Assembly: GCF_007997135.1 (NCBI RefSeq)
Contig: NZ_VORU01000007.1
Location: 62,001-126,000 of the forward strand
DNA: 64,000 bases
Direction of reading: 5' to 3'
Source: Aequorivita lipolytica
Lineage (GTDB): Bacteria; Bacteroidota; Bacteroidia; Flavobacteriales; Flavobacteriaceae
Every line of letters starts with the position of its first letter. Positions within the stretch are counted from its first letter, which is position 1. Below the pieces are notes generated by a model. It ran no database searches. It worked only from the letters and a program-made list of their open reading frames with translations, and had not been told where the DNA came from. Shown here one piece after another: positions 23,759-32,546 of the stretch. The position numbers and the translations under genes were made by a program.

Positions 23759-25105
23759 CTATTCATTGTTCCAATCAATTCGTCTTGAAGCAAACATAAT
23801 AATCGCTAAAATCACGAACAGCCCAATACTGCCCACTAAAAGCGCATAATTTTCCAATTGGATAATTACATAAATAAAACCATACAGCGAGGCCAGTGAA
23901 GCGCAAATGAGCAATGGAAATTTGAAACCTTTCAAAATTGCACGGGAATAAACCGTTATTAGCGCGAGTACAGCAAAAGCGGCAATAGAGTATGCCTTAA
24001 AGAAGTTGCTGTGCTCTGAAATTGAAATGAGCAGCGTATAAAACATTACAAGTGCCAGGCCGATCATTACATATTGAAACGGATGGATATAGATTTTGCT
24101 TACCAATTGAATCAACAAAAAAACCAACAGCGTTAGCCCGATAACCATAAAACCATATTTGGCTGTGCGTTCGCTCTTTTGGTATTCGTCCACGGGAATA
24201 ATAAGTTTGGTTCCAAAAGCAGATGCCGAAAGATCCGGAAGATACCCAAAAAACGATTGCTCAAACTGTCGGTTTATTTGCAGTATGCGCCAATTGGCAG
24301 TGAAACCATCTTTGCTGATTTCTTTGTTGGTGTCTTCCGGTAAAAAGTTGCCGTCAAAACTAGGGGAGTGCCAGTTTGACTTCATCGTGGCGTCGGTTTC
24401 TTTTCCTATGGGCAAAAACTTCAGACTTTCGCTGCCGTTAATTTTTAGATTGAAAGAAAAGGTAAGTGACTCAGTAAAAATTTCCTTGGCATTTGCAATG
24501 TAATTGCTTTGAATGGTGTTAAGATATTCCTTGGAATATTGTGGTGTCATCGAAAGTGCTTCCGAAGCTAAGTTCACAATAGGGGTGGTTTTTATTCCCT
24601 TTAAATTCGATGTTTTTAAAAGAACAGTTGCCTTTTCCCAAATTATGTTTTCCTCGGCAATATCGGTATTTGTAAAATCAATTTTCGGGAAATTTCCCTT
24701 TATATCGATGGCTGCGGAATAAACAACAGATTCGTAGATGCTGCGGTTCAACGGTTTTGTGTCAACTTGGGAGGTAATATTTAATTTGTCTGGAAAGAAA
24801 TAGGCGTTTTCCACAGTTTCCTTTGCTTTTGTGTAATAGGAATTGCTTTTCTCGTTGAAAATCTTTTCTTCGGAAATAACTTTGTAGGGAATTTTCACAA
24901 TTGGCCCGGAGAGAAGCACCTCGTTTCCCCATTTCTCGTTAATTTCCCGAACAACTTCCTCTTGCCTGTATGCTCTTTCGTTTATTAATGATTTTACAAA
25001 TTCCAAAGGAATCAGCAATACCAATAATAAAAACCCGACCACAAGCATTCTTGCGGTGATGGAGTTACGCATCCAGTTGCTGAATTTACTTTTTTTCTGT
25101 TCCAT
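23759..25105 (-). CDS. creD: CreD family inner-membrane protein
   Basis: This 448-residue protein matches the CreD family: an N-terminal membrane helix (about 18-37), a conserved segment EVVREINEKWG..LLSGPIVKIPYK (about 55-80), a large periplasmic domain, and four to five helices at the C-terminus (about 320-440). CreD is linked to envelope integrity and colicin or beta-lactam tolerance in Proteobacteria, where CreBC controls it. Here no CreBC is adjacent. Instead a winged-helix regulator gene and a palindromic operator precede it, so control is probably different. Confidence 0.9.
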   Translation of the reverse strand: MEQKKSKFSNWMRNSITARMLVVGFLLLVLLIPLEFVKSLINERAYRQEEVVREINEKWGNEVLLSGPIVKIPYKVISEEKIFNEKSNSYYTKAKETVENAYFFPDKLNITSQVDTKPLNRSIYESVVYSAAIDIKGNFPKIDFTNTDIAEENIIWEKATVLLKTSNLKGIKTTPIVNLASEALSMTPQYSKEYLNTIQSNYIANAKEIFTESLTFSFNLKINGSESLKFLPIGKETDATMKSNWHSPSFDGNFLPEDTNKEISKDGFTANWRILQINRQFEQSFFGYLPDLSASAFGTKLIIPVDEYQKSERTAKYGFMVIGLTLLVFLLIQLVSKIYIHPFQYVMIGLALVMFYTLLISISEHSNFFKAYSIAAFAVLALITVYSRAILKGFKFPLLICASLASLYGFIYVIIQLENYALLVGSIGLFVILAIIMFASRRIDWNNE

Positions 25106-25162
25106 AATTTGTGTGTTTATTGTTTGTTGTTAAAGGTTTATAGTTAATTGTTATTATAAAGT

Positions 25163-25179
25163 ACTTTGTTTTTCAAAGT
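25163..25179. promoter_or_regulatory. palindromic operator upstream of creD
   Basis: The sequence ACTTTG-TTTTT-CAAAGT is a perfect 6-bp inverted repeat with a 5-base spacer, located 58 bases before the creD start and between the regulator gene and creD. The same arms and spacing recur at 26122-26138. Confidence 0.65.
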
Positions 25180-25205
25180 GAATTAATAAAAAAATATATT
25201 TGTTA

Positions 25206-25502
25206 CTATTTTGGTTTTTGAATTAATTTTTCAAGTGCGTCAATGTGCTTTTTGAATTCGGCTTTTCCAAGTTTTGTTGCTGTGTAATTAGTGTTTGGTT
25301 TTCTTCCCACAAAGCTTTTTGCTACCAAAATATATTCAGCTTGTTCCAAAGCTTTTATATGGCTGGCAAGATTGCCATCGGTAACTTCAAGCAGTTCTTT
25401 AAGGCGGTTGAAATCGGCATCCTCGTTCACCACAAGAATGCTCATAATTCCCAGGCGAATACGATGATCAAAAAGTTTGTTTATGTTGTCTATAATGCCC
25501 AC
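25206..25502 (-). CDS. winged-helix transcriptional regulator
   Basis: The GTG at 25502 is chosen as start because it lies two bases past the preceding stop and gives MGIIDNINKLFDHRIRLGIM, the usual N-terminus of this family. The 98-residue protein has the HTH core FNRLKELLEVTDGNLASHIK and the wing GRKPNTNYTATKLGK, as in transcriptional regulators of the HTH_34 type. It is co-transcribed with the upstream membrane-protein gene and creD lies next in the same direction. It most likely binds the ACTTTG-N5-CAAAGT sites and regulates its own operon and creD. Confidence 0.9.
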   Translation of the reverse strand: MGIIDNINKLFDHRIRLGIMSILVVNEDADFNRLKELLEVTDGNLASHIKALEQAEYILVAKSFVGRKPNTNYTATKLGKAEFKKHIDALEKLIQKPK

Positions 25503-25504
25503 GT

Positions 25505-26113
25505 TTAGCTTTTTCGCTCTTTTAAATACATAATACTTCCGTAAATTATATGGAAAAGGCCAAAGCCCAAGAGCCAAAACCAGAGGCCGTAGCCGGGCAG
25601 TGCAGCGCAGATAAGTCCTACAATAATTTCAGCATAGCCCAAATATTTTACGTTGCCAATGGTATATTTAGAAGCATTCACCAGCGCCAGTCCATAAAAG
25701 ATCAGCATTAAAGAAGCGCTTAGCCCATAATGCTGACTGTTCAGTTTTATGAGGATGTATATACCACCGGTAACCAGCGGCACTAAAAAGTTTATGAGTA
25801 AACGACGGGTAGTGGTGTCCCAGATTTTTTCGTTGTTTCTTTTTGCTCTTTGGGTAGTCAAAAGATAGGCAGTAACTACACTTAGAACTGCCACTGAAGC
25901 CAATAGGGCCAACAATAGTTTGAAATTCAAACTGTGAAGGGTTAGAAATTCGCCCGGTTTCGGAAAAAGATACAGATATGCAATCACTGCACCAATAATG
26001 GCATAGATTCCCGCAAAAATCCCCGAAAGCCCACTAAGCGATATAAAACGGGAAGAGCGGTTCATTAAATTTTTAATCTCGCTGATGTCTTTTAGATAAT
26101 CATTTTCGCTCAT
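25505..26113 (-). CDS. integral membrane protein preceding regulator gene
   Basis: This 202-residue protein has a short soluble N-terminus (MSENDYLKDISEIKNLMNRS) and five to six membrane helices (about 22-48, 64-88, 107-126, 132-148, 158-194). The N-terminal IxxLMxRSSRFISLSGLSG motif is common in Bacteroidota membrane proteins paired with winged-helix regulators. It starts the regulator-creD cluster, and a palindromic operator lies 9 bases upstream of its ATG. It may sense or transmit an envelope signal; this is inferred. Confidence 0.8.
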   Translation of the reverse strand: MSENDYLKDISEIKNLMNRSSRFISLSGLSGIFAGIYAIIGAVIAYLYLFPKPGEFLTLHSLNFKLLLALLASVAVLSVVTAYLLTTQRAKRNNEKIWDTTTRRLLINFLVPLVTGGIYILIKLNSQHYGLSASLMLIFYGLALVNASKYTIGNVKYLGYAEIIVGLICAALPGYGLWFWLLGFGLFHIIYGSIMYLKERKS

Positions 26114-26121
26114 AATAAAGT

Positions 26122-26138
26122 ACTTTGAAAAACAAAGT
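26122..26138. promoter_or_regulatory. palindromic operator upstream of regulator operon
   Basis: ACTTTG-AAAAA-CAAAGT (extended to TACTTTG/CAAAGTA) lies 9 bases before the start codon at 26113. It is the reverse-complement form of the site at 25163-25179 and is placed to block transcription or translation initiation. Confidence 0.7.
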
Positions 26139-26236
26139 AAATATAAAAATGTTTCACAGCCAAATTAAATCATAATATTTTTCTGAATGCTATTTATTTA
26201 AATTCTTATATATAAGAAAATACTTACAGGAAAAAA

Positions 26237-26304
26237 GGGGGAAATCCCCCTACAAATTCAGGGTTTTTCCTCTTGACTGGTATTGGTGTTCTTCGCATCT
26301 TTAC
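26237..26304 (+). promoter_or_regulatory. operator/promoter region of small RNA unit 1
   Basis: The palindrome GGGGGAAATCCCCC (26237-26250) is followed by a half-like site CAGGGTTTTTCC, the block TCTTGACTGGTAT (26271-26283; TTG as -33) and CATCTTTA (26296-26303; weak -7). Every block has its counterpart 170 bases downstream. Confidence 0.45.
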
Positions 26305-26309
26305 AACAT

Positions 26310-26386
26310 CAAATTAATTGGGGAGTTAATTTAGTTATGAGGATAAAAGCTGTTTCTTTTTAGAAGCAGCTTTTGCTTTTTTGTAT
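26310..26386 (+). ncRNA. putative small RNA 1
   Basis: From the inferred start region to the T-run there are ~75 bases without a coding frame. It contains the word AATTGGGGAGTT (shared with unit 2) and ends in the terminator AAAAGCTG..TTTTTAGAAGCAGCTTTT followed by GCTTTTTT. The identical 49-base distance between TCTTGA and GGGGAGTT in both units argues for conserved promoter geometry. No Rfam family was assigned; identity is open. Confidence 0.45.
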
Positions 26387-26404
26387 CAAGATTTAACATT
26401 TGAA

Positions 26405-26474
26405 ACAGGGAAAACCCTGTACAAAAATGGGGGGTTTCCCTCTTGATTGGTATGTATTTTTTACCCGATATTTG
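26405..26474 (+). promoter_or_regulatory. operator/promoter region of small RNA unit 2
   Basis: The perfect palindrome ACAGGGaaaaCCCTGT (26405-26420) is followed by GGGGGGTTTCCC, TCTTGATTGGTAT (26441-26453; TTG as -33) and GATATTTG (26467-26474), which fits TAnnTTTG at all but the first base. It is arranged exactly as in unit 1. Confidence 0.5.
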
Positions 26475-26479
26475 AATAC

Positions 26480-26548
26480 TTATTTAACTGGGGAGTTTTT
26501 TAGGTTTTGTTTCCTAAGGCTGTTCCTCAAAAAGCAACAGCCTTTTTT
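26480..26548 (+). ncRNA. putative small RNA 2
   Basis: This ~70-base candidate begins near a likely start 6-8 bases after GATATTTG, contains AACTGGGGAGTT and a small hairpin (TTAGG..CCTAA), and ends in the terminator AAGGCTGTT...AACAGCC followed by TTTTTT. Its paralogue lies 170 bases upstream. Confidence 0.5.
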
Positions 26549-26595
26549 AGTTAAAAATCAACATTTCTTTTTTTTATAAAGACTTGTTTTTAGCC

Positions 26596-26637
26596 GAAGA
26601 GCCCTGCCAGCAAACGCTGGCAGGGCTCTTTTTTTAA
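26596..26637 (+). terminator. strong intrinsic terminator
   Basis: AGAGCCCTGCCAGC pairs perfectly with GCTGGCAGGGCTCT around a four-base loop and is followed by T7. The T-run is on the plus strand only, so it ends a plus-strand transcript. No plus-strand gene is known between 26549 and here; it may back up the small RNA terminators. On the minus strand it could still insulate kdsA. Confidence 0.85.
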
Positions 26638-26651
26638 ATGCTATTTTTAGC

Positions 26652-27470
26652 TTATAAATGATTAATAGTTTTTCGGATAGCTACCAGATCGGTCAGCAGT
26701 TTTTCAAGCAGGTTTAAATTCAGCATATTGGCGCCATCGCTTTTTGCATTTGCGGGATCGAAGTGGGTCTCTATAAAAATTCCGTCCGCTCCTGTGGCAA
26801 TTCCTGCGCGTGCAATTGTAGAAATCATTTCTGGTCTGCCGCCGGTAACTCCTGCGCTTTGGTTGGGCTGTTGCAAACTGTGTGTTACGTCTAAAACCAC
26901 GGGAGCATATTGTTTCATTGTTGGAATTCCTCTAAAATCTACTATCATATCCTGATAGCCAAACATGGTTCCGCGATCTGTAATTAGTACTTGCTCGTTG
27001 TTGCAATCTGTTACTTTGGTAACAGCGTGTTTCATACTTTCGGGACTCATAAATTGTCCCTTTTTCAAGTTCACCACTTTCCCTGTTTCTGCTGCGGCAA
27101 CTACTAAATCGGTTTGACGCACTAAAAAAGCTGGTATTTGTAACACATCTACATATTCCGCAGCCGTTGCGGCATCGCTCACTTCGTGAATATCGGTAAC
27201 GGTGGCAACATCAAAAGTTTCGGAAACTTTTCGAAGTATTTTTAAGGCTTTTTCATCACCAATTCCTGTAAAACTATCAATCCGGCTTCGGTTTGCTTTT
27301 TTGAAACTTCCTTTGAAAATGAAAGGGATTTCAAGGGTGTCGGTAATTTTCACAATCTTTTCTGCAATCTGCATTGCCATTTCTTCGCTTTCAATGGCGC
27401 AGGGGCCTGCAAGCAGGAAAAAATTGTTTGAGTTTGTATGTTTTATTTTTGGGATTTTATTCAGTTGCAT
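26652..27470 (-). CDS. kdsA: 3-deoxy-8-phosphooctulonate synthase
   Basis: This 272-residue protein is full length for KdsA, which condenses arabinose-5-phosphate and phosphoenolpyruvate to Kdo-8-phosphate in the cytoplasm, the first committed step of LPS inner-core Kdo synthesis. Signature blocks are LLAGPCAIES, FKGSFKKANRSRIDSFTG, VTDIHE, LQIPAFLVRQTDL, KKGQFMSP, DRGTMFGY and VTHSLQQPN. It indicates a lipopolysaccharide-bearing envelope. A well-formed promoter lies just upstream. Confidence 0.97.
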   Translation of the reverse strand: MQLNKIPKIKHTNSNNFFLLAGPCAIESEEMAMQIAEKIVKITDTLEIPFIFKGSFKKANRSRIDSFTGIGDEKALKILRKVSETFDVATVTDIHEVSDAATAAEYVDVLQIPAFLVRQTDLVVAAAETGKVVNLKKGQFMSPESMKHAVTKVTDCNNEQVLITDRGTMFGYQDMIVDFRGIPTMKQYAPVVLDVTHSLQQPNQSAGVTGGRPEMISTIARAGIATGADGIFIETHFDPANAKSDGANMLNLNLLEKLLTDLVAIRKTINHL

Positions 27471-27490
27471 TTTGTGTCCTTATTTTAAAA

Positions 27491-27520
27491 CAAAGGTAGT
27501 TAAAAGCTTCTTTCGCCCAA
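27491..27520 (-). promoter_or_regulatory. kdsA promoter, Bacteroidota type
   Basis: On the minus strand TTG, a 19-base spacer and TACCTTTG form an exact -33/-7 pair for the Bacteroidota primary sigma factor, 20 bases upstream of the kdsA start codon. Confidence 0.7.
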
Positions 27521-27551
27521 CTTTGAAACATCAATGGAAGTTTACCAAAAA

Positions 27552-28940
27552 TTATTCTTTTAATATTTTATGGGTTTGGAAGTTTCCATTTTCACCTTCA
27601 ATCTTTAAAAGATAAACACCCGCTTCTGCTTTTGAAAGGTCAATTTGATTGGTGTTTTGATCTGTTTCAATCCGTTGTCCCAAAATATTAAAAAGAGAAA
27701 TTTGCCAAATGGGTTGCTTTGATTCTAAATAAAGAATTCCATCTGTTGGATTTGGATAAATCTGGTGATTGCCAAATTCGTATTCTGAAATGCCCAAAGT
27801 GTTGTTTTTATACCAAGATAATTTGTTATTACCTGCAGATGCCGAAGCAATATCGAGCCAACCGTCGCCGTTAAAATCAGCCGCTTTCGCGTCACTTGCA
27901 AAATCAGCTGCTGCATTTATAATATTAGGCGCTCCGAATGTTCCTTGTCCGTTTTCATTTTCTTTCCAAGATATCTTATCTGAAAATCTATTCCATAATA
28001 ACATGTCATTGTCGCTATCATTGTCAAGATCATAAAAAAGGTATTGGTCGCCAGTATCGATCAAGAATTGAAGCTCTCCAAAGTTTCCTTGATTATCTAA
28101 GTTTTCAAGCCAATATGTATCTATAAATGAATTTTCATCTACTGAGGTCATAACAATATCCATCTTCCCATCGGTATTCAAATCTACGTATTGAAATTCA
28201 ATAATATTTGTTCCTCCGGATTGAACATATAGGAATTGATAAATAATTTGCTGTGTGCCAAAGATTTCATTGCCCAAATTTTTGTACCAGAAAATTGAGC
28301 CGCTATGTAGAACGTTATCGGTTGCTAAAATATCCAGCAAGCCATCATTGTCAATATCTTCCAGCAATATTTTTGTAAATTCATTTGTATTTTGAATCAA
28401 TAAATTTTCTTCACTGAAAGTACCTTGTCCGTCCTCATTTTCATACCAAACAATCTTGCTGGTAAAGGTATTGCTAACTATCGCAACCAAATCCTGATCC
28501 CCATCGTTGTCTATATCTGTGGGTGTAACTGTCATCATGAAATCCTGTTGATTTATAATTTGCTCAAGCCCAAAATTTCCCGCTCCATCAAGGTTTTCCA
28601 ACCAAGCAATATAGCTTGCATTATTGCTGAGATATAAAATATCATTATCGCCATCACTATCAATATCAACAATTTTAACTGAAAGATAATAAACTGGAGT
28701 TTCGTTGATAATAATTTCAGGTCCAAAATTACCCTGTCCATCCAGATTTTTATACCAACTCATTTTATAGGTTTCGCCAGAAGCAGTTAGAACATCAATA
28801 AACCCATCGTTGTCTATATCAAAAGGAATAGATAGATATGGTTTCAACGTAGCTGTAGAAATTATTTGCTGCGAGCCAAATTGGGCAAACCCTGAAATAG
28901 CCCAGAATATTGATAAGGTGAGTAGTAGCTTTGTTTTCAT
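27552..28940 (-). CDS. FG-GAP/VCBS-repeat surface protein with T9SS sorting domain
   Basis: This 462-residue protein has a signal peptide (about 1-19, SGFAQ) and about seven repeats with the Ca-binding pattern D-x-D-x-D-G (DIDNDGFIDVL, DIDSDGDNDIL, DIDNDGDQDLV, DIDNDGLLDIL, DLNTDGKMDIV, DLDNDSDNDML, DFNGDGWLDIA) alternating with SWYKN/WLENLD blocks. These predict a beta-propeller. The last ~75 residues are a type A sorting domain (IYPNPTDGILYL, GQRIE, AEAGVYLLKI). It is predicted to be surface-exposed. Ligand unknown; single-gene unit. Confidence 0.92.
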   Translation of the reverse strand: MKTKLLLTLSIFWAISGFAQFGSQQIISTATLKPYLSIPFDIDNDGFIDVLTASGETYKMSWYKNLDGQGNFGPEIIINETPVYYLSVKIVDIDSDGDNDILYLSNNASYIAWLENLDGAGNFGLEQIINQQDFMMTVTPTDIDNDGDQDLVAIVSNTFTSKIVWYENEDGQGTFSEENLLIQNTNEFTKILLEDIDNDGLLDILATDNVLHSGSIFWYKNLGNEIFGTQQIIYQFLYVQSGGTNIIEFQYVDLNTDGKMDIVMTSVDENSFIDTYWLENLDNQGNFGELQFLIDTGDQYLFYDLDNDSDNDMLLWNRFSDKISWKENENGQGTFGAPNIINAAADFASDAKAADFNGDGWLDIASASAGNNKLSWYKNNTLGISEYEFGNHQIYPNPTDGILYLESKQPIWQISLFNILGQRIETDQNTNQIDLSKAEAGVYLLKIEGENGNFQTHKILKE

Positions 28941-29044
28941 ATCTTAAAAATTTAACATAAATATACCTCATTTATGTTTTATGGTCTGATATTATTCTGT
29001 CGAAATAAAATCACAACTTTTATTTCTAATCCACTTAGAAACAC

Positions 29045-29052
29045 TACTTTTG
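29045..29052 (+). promoter_or_regulatory. -7 box of typA promoter
   Basis: TACTTTTG matches TAnnTTTG exactly, 28 bases before the typA start codon. The -33 region (TTT at the expected place) is weak. Confidence 0.5.
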
Positions 29053-29079
29053 CACCCTCTTAAAAAAAGGAGTAAGTTT

Positions 29080-30873
29080 ATGAAAGTCAAAAACATCGCC
29101 ATTATTGCCCACGTTGACCACGGTAAAACCACGCTGGTTGATAAAATTATGCACCACTGTAGTATATTTCGTGAAAACGAGAATACCGGAGATCTTATAC
29201 TGGATAATAACGATTTGGAGCGCGAACGCGGTATTACCATTACCTCAAAAAATGTTTCCGTTATATATAAGGACACAAAAATAAATATTATAGATACCCC
29301 TGGTCACGCCGATTTTGGTGGAGAAGTAGAACGTGTATTAAACATGGCTGATGGTGTTCTATTGTTAGTTGATGCATTTGAAGGCCCAATGCCACAAACA
29401 CGATTTGTGCTGCAAAAAGCACTCGACCTCGGCTTGAAACCTTGCGTTGTCATCAATAAAGTAGATAAAGAAAACTGTACCCCAGAGGAAGTTCACGAAT
29501 CTGTTTTTGATTTGATGTTTGAATTGGGTGCCGAAGAATGGCAGCTTGATTTTCCAACTGTGTATGGATCTGCCAAACACAACTGGATGAGCGATGACTG
29601 GAAAAACCAAACTGACAATATTGAGCCTTTGCTTGATATGGTTTTGGAACACATTCCATCGCCAAAAATTGAAGAAGGAACCGTACAAATGTTGATTACT
29701 TCTTTAGATTTTTCATCTTTTACTGGGCGTATCGCTATAGGTCGTTTGCAAAGAGGAACTTTGAAAGAAGGAATGCAAATTGCTTTGGTGAAGCGCGATG
29801 GCACTAAAGTAAAATCGAAAATAAAGGAACTTCACATTTTTGAAGGCTTGGGCCGTAAAAAAGTTACTGAAGTAAAGGCAGGTGATATTTGTGCATTGGT
29901 AGGATTAGAAGGTTTTGAAATTGGTGATACTGTTGCCGATGCTGAAAACCCAGAAGCCTTGAAAACCATTGCAATTGATGAGCCTACAATGAGTATGCTT
30001 TTCACAATCAACGATTCACCTTTCTTTGGAAAGGACGGAAAGTTTGTTACTTCTCGCCATATTAGAGAAAGACTTGAAAAAGAATTAGAGAAAAACCTTG
30101 CTTTGCGAATGGAGCCGACTGATAGTGCCGATAAATTTATGGTTTTCGGCCGTGGGGTTTTGCACCTTTCAGTTTTAATTGAAACGATGCGCCGCGAGGG
30201 TTATGAACTACAGATTGGGCAGCCACAAGTAATCATCAAGGAAATTGACGGCGTTAAATGTGAGCCAGTTGAGGAAATGACCATCGACTTACCAGAAACC
30301 GTGAGCGGAACAGCCATCAATATGGTTACAATCCGTAAAGGTGAAATGCTTAGCATGGAAGGAAAAGGAGACAGAATGATTTGTAAATTCCTTATACCAT
30401 CTCGTGGAATTATTGGTATGCGTAACCAATTGCTTACTGCAACTGCTGGGGAAGCCATTATGACTCACCGTTTTCTTGAGTACCAACCATTAAAAGGTGG
30501 TATTCCTGAAAGACAAAACGGAAGTTTGGTTTCTATGGAACTAGGTTCCGCAATTCCATATTCAATCGATAAATTACAAGATAGAGGTCGTTTCTTCGTG
30601 AATCCTAATGAAGAAATTTATGAAGGTCAAGTTATAGGTGAAAACACTCGCCAAGATGATATGGCTGTGAACATCACTAAAACCAAAAAACTTTCAAACG
30701 TACGTTCTTCGGGCGCTGACGATAAGGCGCGCATTATTCCGGCTGTCAAATTTTCTTTGGAAGAAGCTTTGGAATACATTCAAAAAGACGAATATGTTGA
30801 GGTTACACCACACCATTTACGACTTCGAAAAATATATTTAAAAGAAACTGATCGCAAACGAAATAAATTGTAG
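29080..30873 (+). CDS. typA: translational GTPase TypA/BipA
   Basis: The ATG at 29080 follows an AAGGAGTAAG ribosome-binding-like sequence and gives the standard N-terminus [20 protein letters not shown]; the 597-residue length is normal. G motifs are AHVDHGKT (G1), RERGITI (G2), [11 protein letters not shown] (G3) and NKVD (G4). EF-G-like domains III and V and the BipA-specific C-terminal domain follow. TypA acts on the ribosome in 50S assembly and stress adaptation. A terminator follows directly. Confidence 0.97.
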   Translation: MKVKNIAIIAHVDHGKTTLVDKIMHHCSIFRENENTGDLILDNNDLERERGITITSKNVSVIYKDTKINIIDTPGHADFGGEVERVLNMADGVLLLVDAFEGPMPQTRFVLQKALDLGLKPCVVINKVDKENCTPEEVHESVFDLMFELGAEEWQLDFPTVYGSAKHNWMSDDWKNQTDNIEPLLDMVLEHIPSPKIEEGTVQMLITSLDFSSFTGRIAIGRLQRGTLKEGMQIALVKRDGTKVKSKIKELHIFEGLGRKKVTEVKAGDICALVGLEGFEIGDTVADAENPEALKTIAIDEPTMSMLFTINDSPFFGKDGKFVTSRHIRERLEKELEKNLALRMEPTDSADKFMVFGRGVLHLSVLIETMRREGYELQIGQPQVIIKEIDGVKCEPVEEMTIDLPETVSGTAINMVTIRKGEMLSMEGKGDRMICKFLIPSRGIIGMRNQLLTATAGEAIMTHRFLEYQPLKGGIPERQNGSLVSMELGSAIPYSIDKLQDRGRFFVNPNEEIYEGQVIGENTRQDDMAVNITKTKKLSNVRSSGADDKARIIPAVKFSLEEALEYIQKDEYVEVTPHHLRLRKIYLKETDRKRNKL

Positions 30874-30884
30874 AAAAAGAAAAT

Positions 30885-30916
30885 CGCCGAGCAATTCAAT
30901 AAACTCGGCGTTTTTT
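30885..30916 (+). terminator. intrinsic terminator of typA
   Basis: CGCCGAG pairs with CTCGGCG and is followed by TTTTTT, 12 bases after the typA stop. Confidence 0.9.
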
Positions 30917-30964
30917 AGTTTATTTGTTGTCGCTTAAAAGCAAACGCAGTATAATATAATAGGT

Positions 30965-31168
30965 ATGAATTTTCTTTATTTCGATCCAGGGATTGGAGCA
31001 ATGTTGGCACAGGTCTTAGTGGCGGGGGTAGCAGCAGTTTTGCTTTTCTCAAAAGCAATTATGTATAAGGTGAAATCTTTTTTCGGATTGGTAAAAGAAG
31101 AGGAAGATACTTACGATTCAATTGACGTTGAAGAGCAAGACACCGATACAGATGACAAAAAAAACTGA
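30965..31168 (+). CDS. small membrane protein, 67 aa
   Basis: The protein has an N-terminal segment FLYFDPGIGAML, one membrane helix (about 12-33), a basic turn (KVKSFFGLVK) and an acidic C-terminal tail rich in Asp and Glu. The DPGxGAML opening is seen in many small proteins next to surface-polysaccharide genes. It overlaps the methyltransferase gene by 17 bases and opens the operon 30965-35528. Confidence 0.7.
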   Translation: MNFLYFDPGIGAMLAQVLVAGVAAVLLFSKAIMYKVKSFFGLVKEEEDTYDSIDVEEQDTDTDDKKN

Positions 31169-32546
31169 CGCACACCAAGCCTCATTTCGCGACCCTTCGG
31201 GTTATATGTTTTACGATGGAAAAATTCTACGAAGAGCCATCAAGCCTATCTATTTTCCGCAATATAATAAACTGAAGGACAGCGGTTTTTTCAAAAACCT
31301 AATTTCGAATGGTTTGCTGATTCCGCATGAGGAAACTTCGGTTTCTTCGGAAGAAATAATCATCACTCCGGAAGAAATTCCGTTTATTACAAATCCTTAC
31401 GAATGGAGTTTTGAGCAATATAAACACGCCGCGCTCCACACCCTAAAAATTCAGAAATACGCACTTTCAAAAGGGTTTATTTTAAAGGACGCATCTGCCT
31501 ACAACATTACTTTTCATAAGGGAAAACCTATTTTTATAGACACGCTTTCTTTCGACTTTTATGAAGAAGGAACGCCGTGGCGCGCTTACAAACAATTTAT
31601 CACGCACTTTTTTGGGCCTTTGGTGCTAGCAAAATATCACGGAACCGAAATTTTCAAAATGATGCAAACGCACATTGATGGAATTCCGGTGAAATTGATT
31701 TCCTCCCTGCTGCCCTCGCGCACCAAATTGAGCTCGGTAATTTACCCGAACATTCACTTGCTCGCAAAAATGGAGAGCAAGCATAGCGAAGATTATAAAG
31801 CCGAAACCAAAATCGCAACTCTTTCTAAAAAATCGCAAGAAAATATTATAGAAAGTCTTTATGACTTTATAAAAGGATTGACGTTAAAAGAAGCCAGCGA
31901 ATGGGGCGATTACTACAGCAAAACCAATTATGACGAGGCCGCTTTTGAAGCGAAAAAAGAACTAATAAAACAATGGATAAAACCATTGTCTCCACAAAAG
32001 TTGATTGACGTAGGTGGCAATGACGGCACTTTTGCGCGTACCGTTATTGACAGTGTGCCACATATAATAGTTACTGATATTGATAGTAACGCTGTAGATT
32101 ATAACTACAAGCAACTTCAGCAGAATAAAGAGACCAATATGCTACCTTTTGTGTGCGATGTGCTGCAACCCGCACCGGGCATCGGTTTCAACAATACGGA
32201 ACGCAACTCCTTAATAGAACGTTTGGCGGAATATGCACCGGATGTAACCATGGCTTTGGCATTGATCCATCACATTACACTTTCTGGAAATGTTCCTTTT
32301 GAAAAGTCCGCTGAATTCTTCGCTTCATTTTCTAAAAATCTTATCATCGAATTCCCAACTCGGGAAGATTCTTGGGCGCAATCATTGTTGGTCCGAAAGC
32401 GGGAATTTATAGATCATTTCGATTTTTATAATGAAACGGAATTCGAAAAAGGATATCTACATTATTTCACCCTTGAAAAAAAGGAAACCGTAAAAGGCAC
32501 CAAACGCTTGCTGTATCTTTTGAAAAGCAAAAATTATGGGGTCTAA
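31152..32546 (+). CDS. class I SAM-dependent methyltransferase
   Basis: The ATG at 31152 is preferred (MTKKTDAHQASFRDPSGYMF); an upstream in-frame ATG at 31122 lies deep in the preceding gene. The 464-residue protein has an N-terminal region common to this group (FRDPSGYMFYDGKILR; YNITFHKGKPIFIDTLSFDF) and a Rossmann methyltransferase domain from about residue 275 with motif I LIDVGGNDGTFA and the acidic ribose-binding residue in VTDIDSNA. It overlaps genes on both sides. The target is probably a surface glycan or lipid; this is inferred from context. Confidence 0.82.
   Translation: MTKKTDAHQASFRDPSGYMFYDGKILRRAIKPIYFPQYNKLKDSGFFKNLISNGLLIPHEETSVSSEEIIITPEEIPFITNPYEWSFEQYKHAALHTLKIQKYALSKGFILKDASAYNITFHKGKPIFIDTLSFDFYEEGTPWRAYKQFITHFFGPLVLAKYHGTEIFKMMQTHIDGIPVKLISSLLPSRTKLSSVIYPNIHLLAKMESKHSEDYKAETKIATLSKKSQENIIESLYDFIKGLTLKEASEWGDYYSKTNYDEAAFEAKKELIKQWIKPLSPQKLIDVGGNDGTFARTVIDSVPHIIVTDIDSNAVDYNYKQLQQNKETNMLPFVCDVLQPAPGIGFNNTERNSLIERLAEYAPDVTMALALIHHITLSGNVPFEKSAEFFASFSKNLIIEFPTREDSWAQSLLVRKREFIDHFDFYNETEFEKGYLHYFTLEKKETVKGTKRLLYLLKSKNYGV

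Larger units (their letters stand above)
26139..26651. other. intergenic region with two putative small RNA units
   Basis: This 513-base gap has no protein gene. It contains two 170-bp direct-repeat units, each with palindrome, promoter-like box, short RNA and terminator, and then a third strong hairpin at 26596-26637. All are listed separately. Confidence 0.7.

Noticed and set aside
29365-29804. Long minus-strand frames over typA
   Set aside because: They are antisense shadows of a highly conserved GTPase gene.
31122-31151. Upstream ATG for the methyltransferase
   Set aside because: It lies deep in the preceding small membrane gene and adds ten residues of unlikely composition; the ATG at 31152 fits better.
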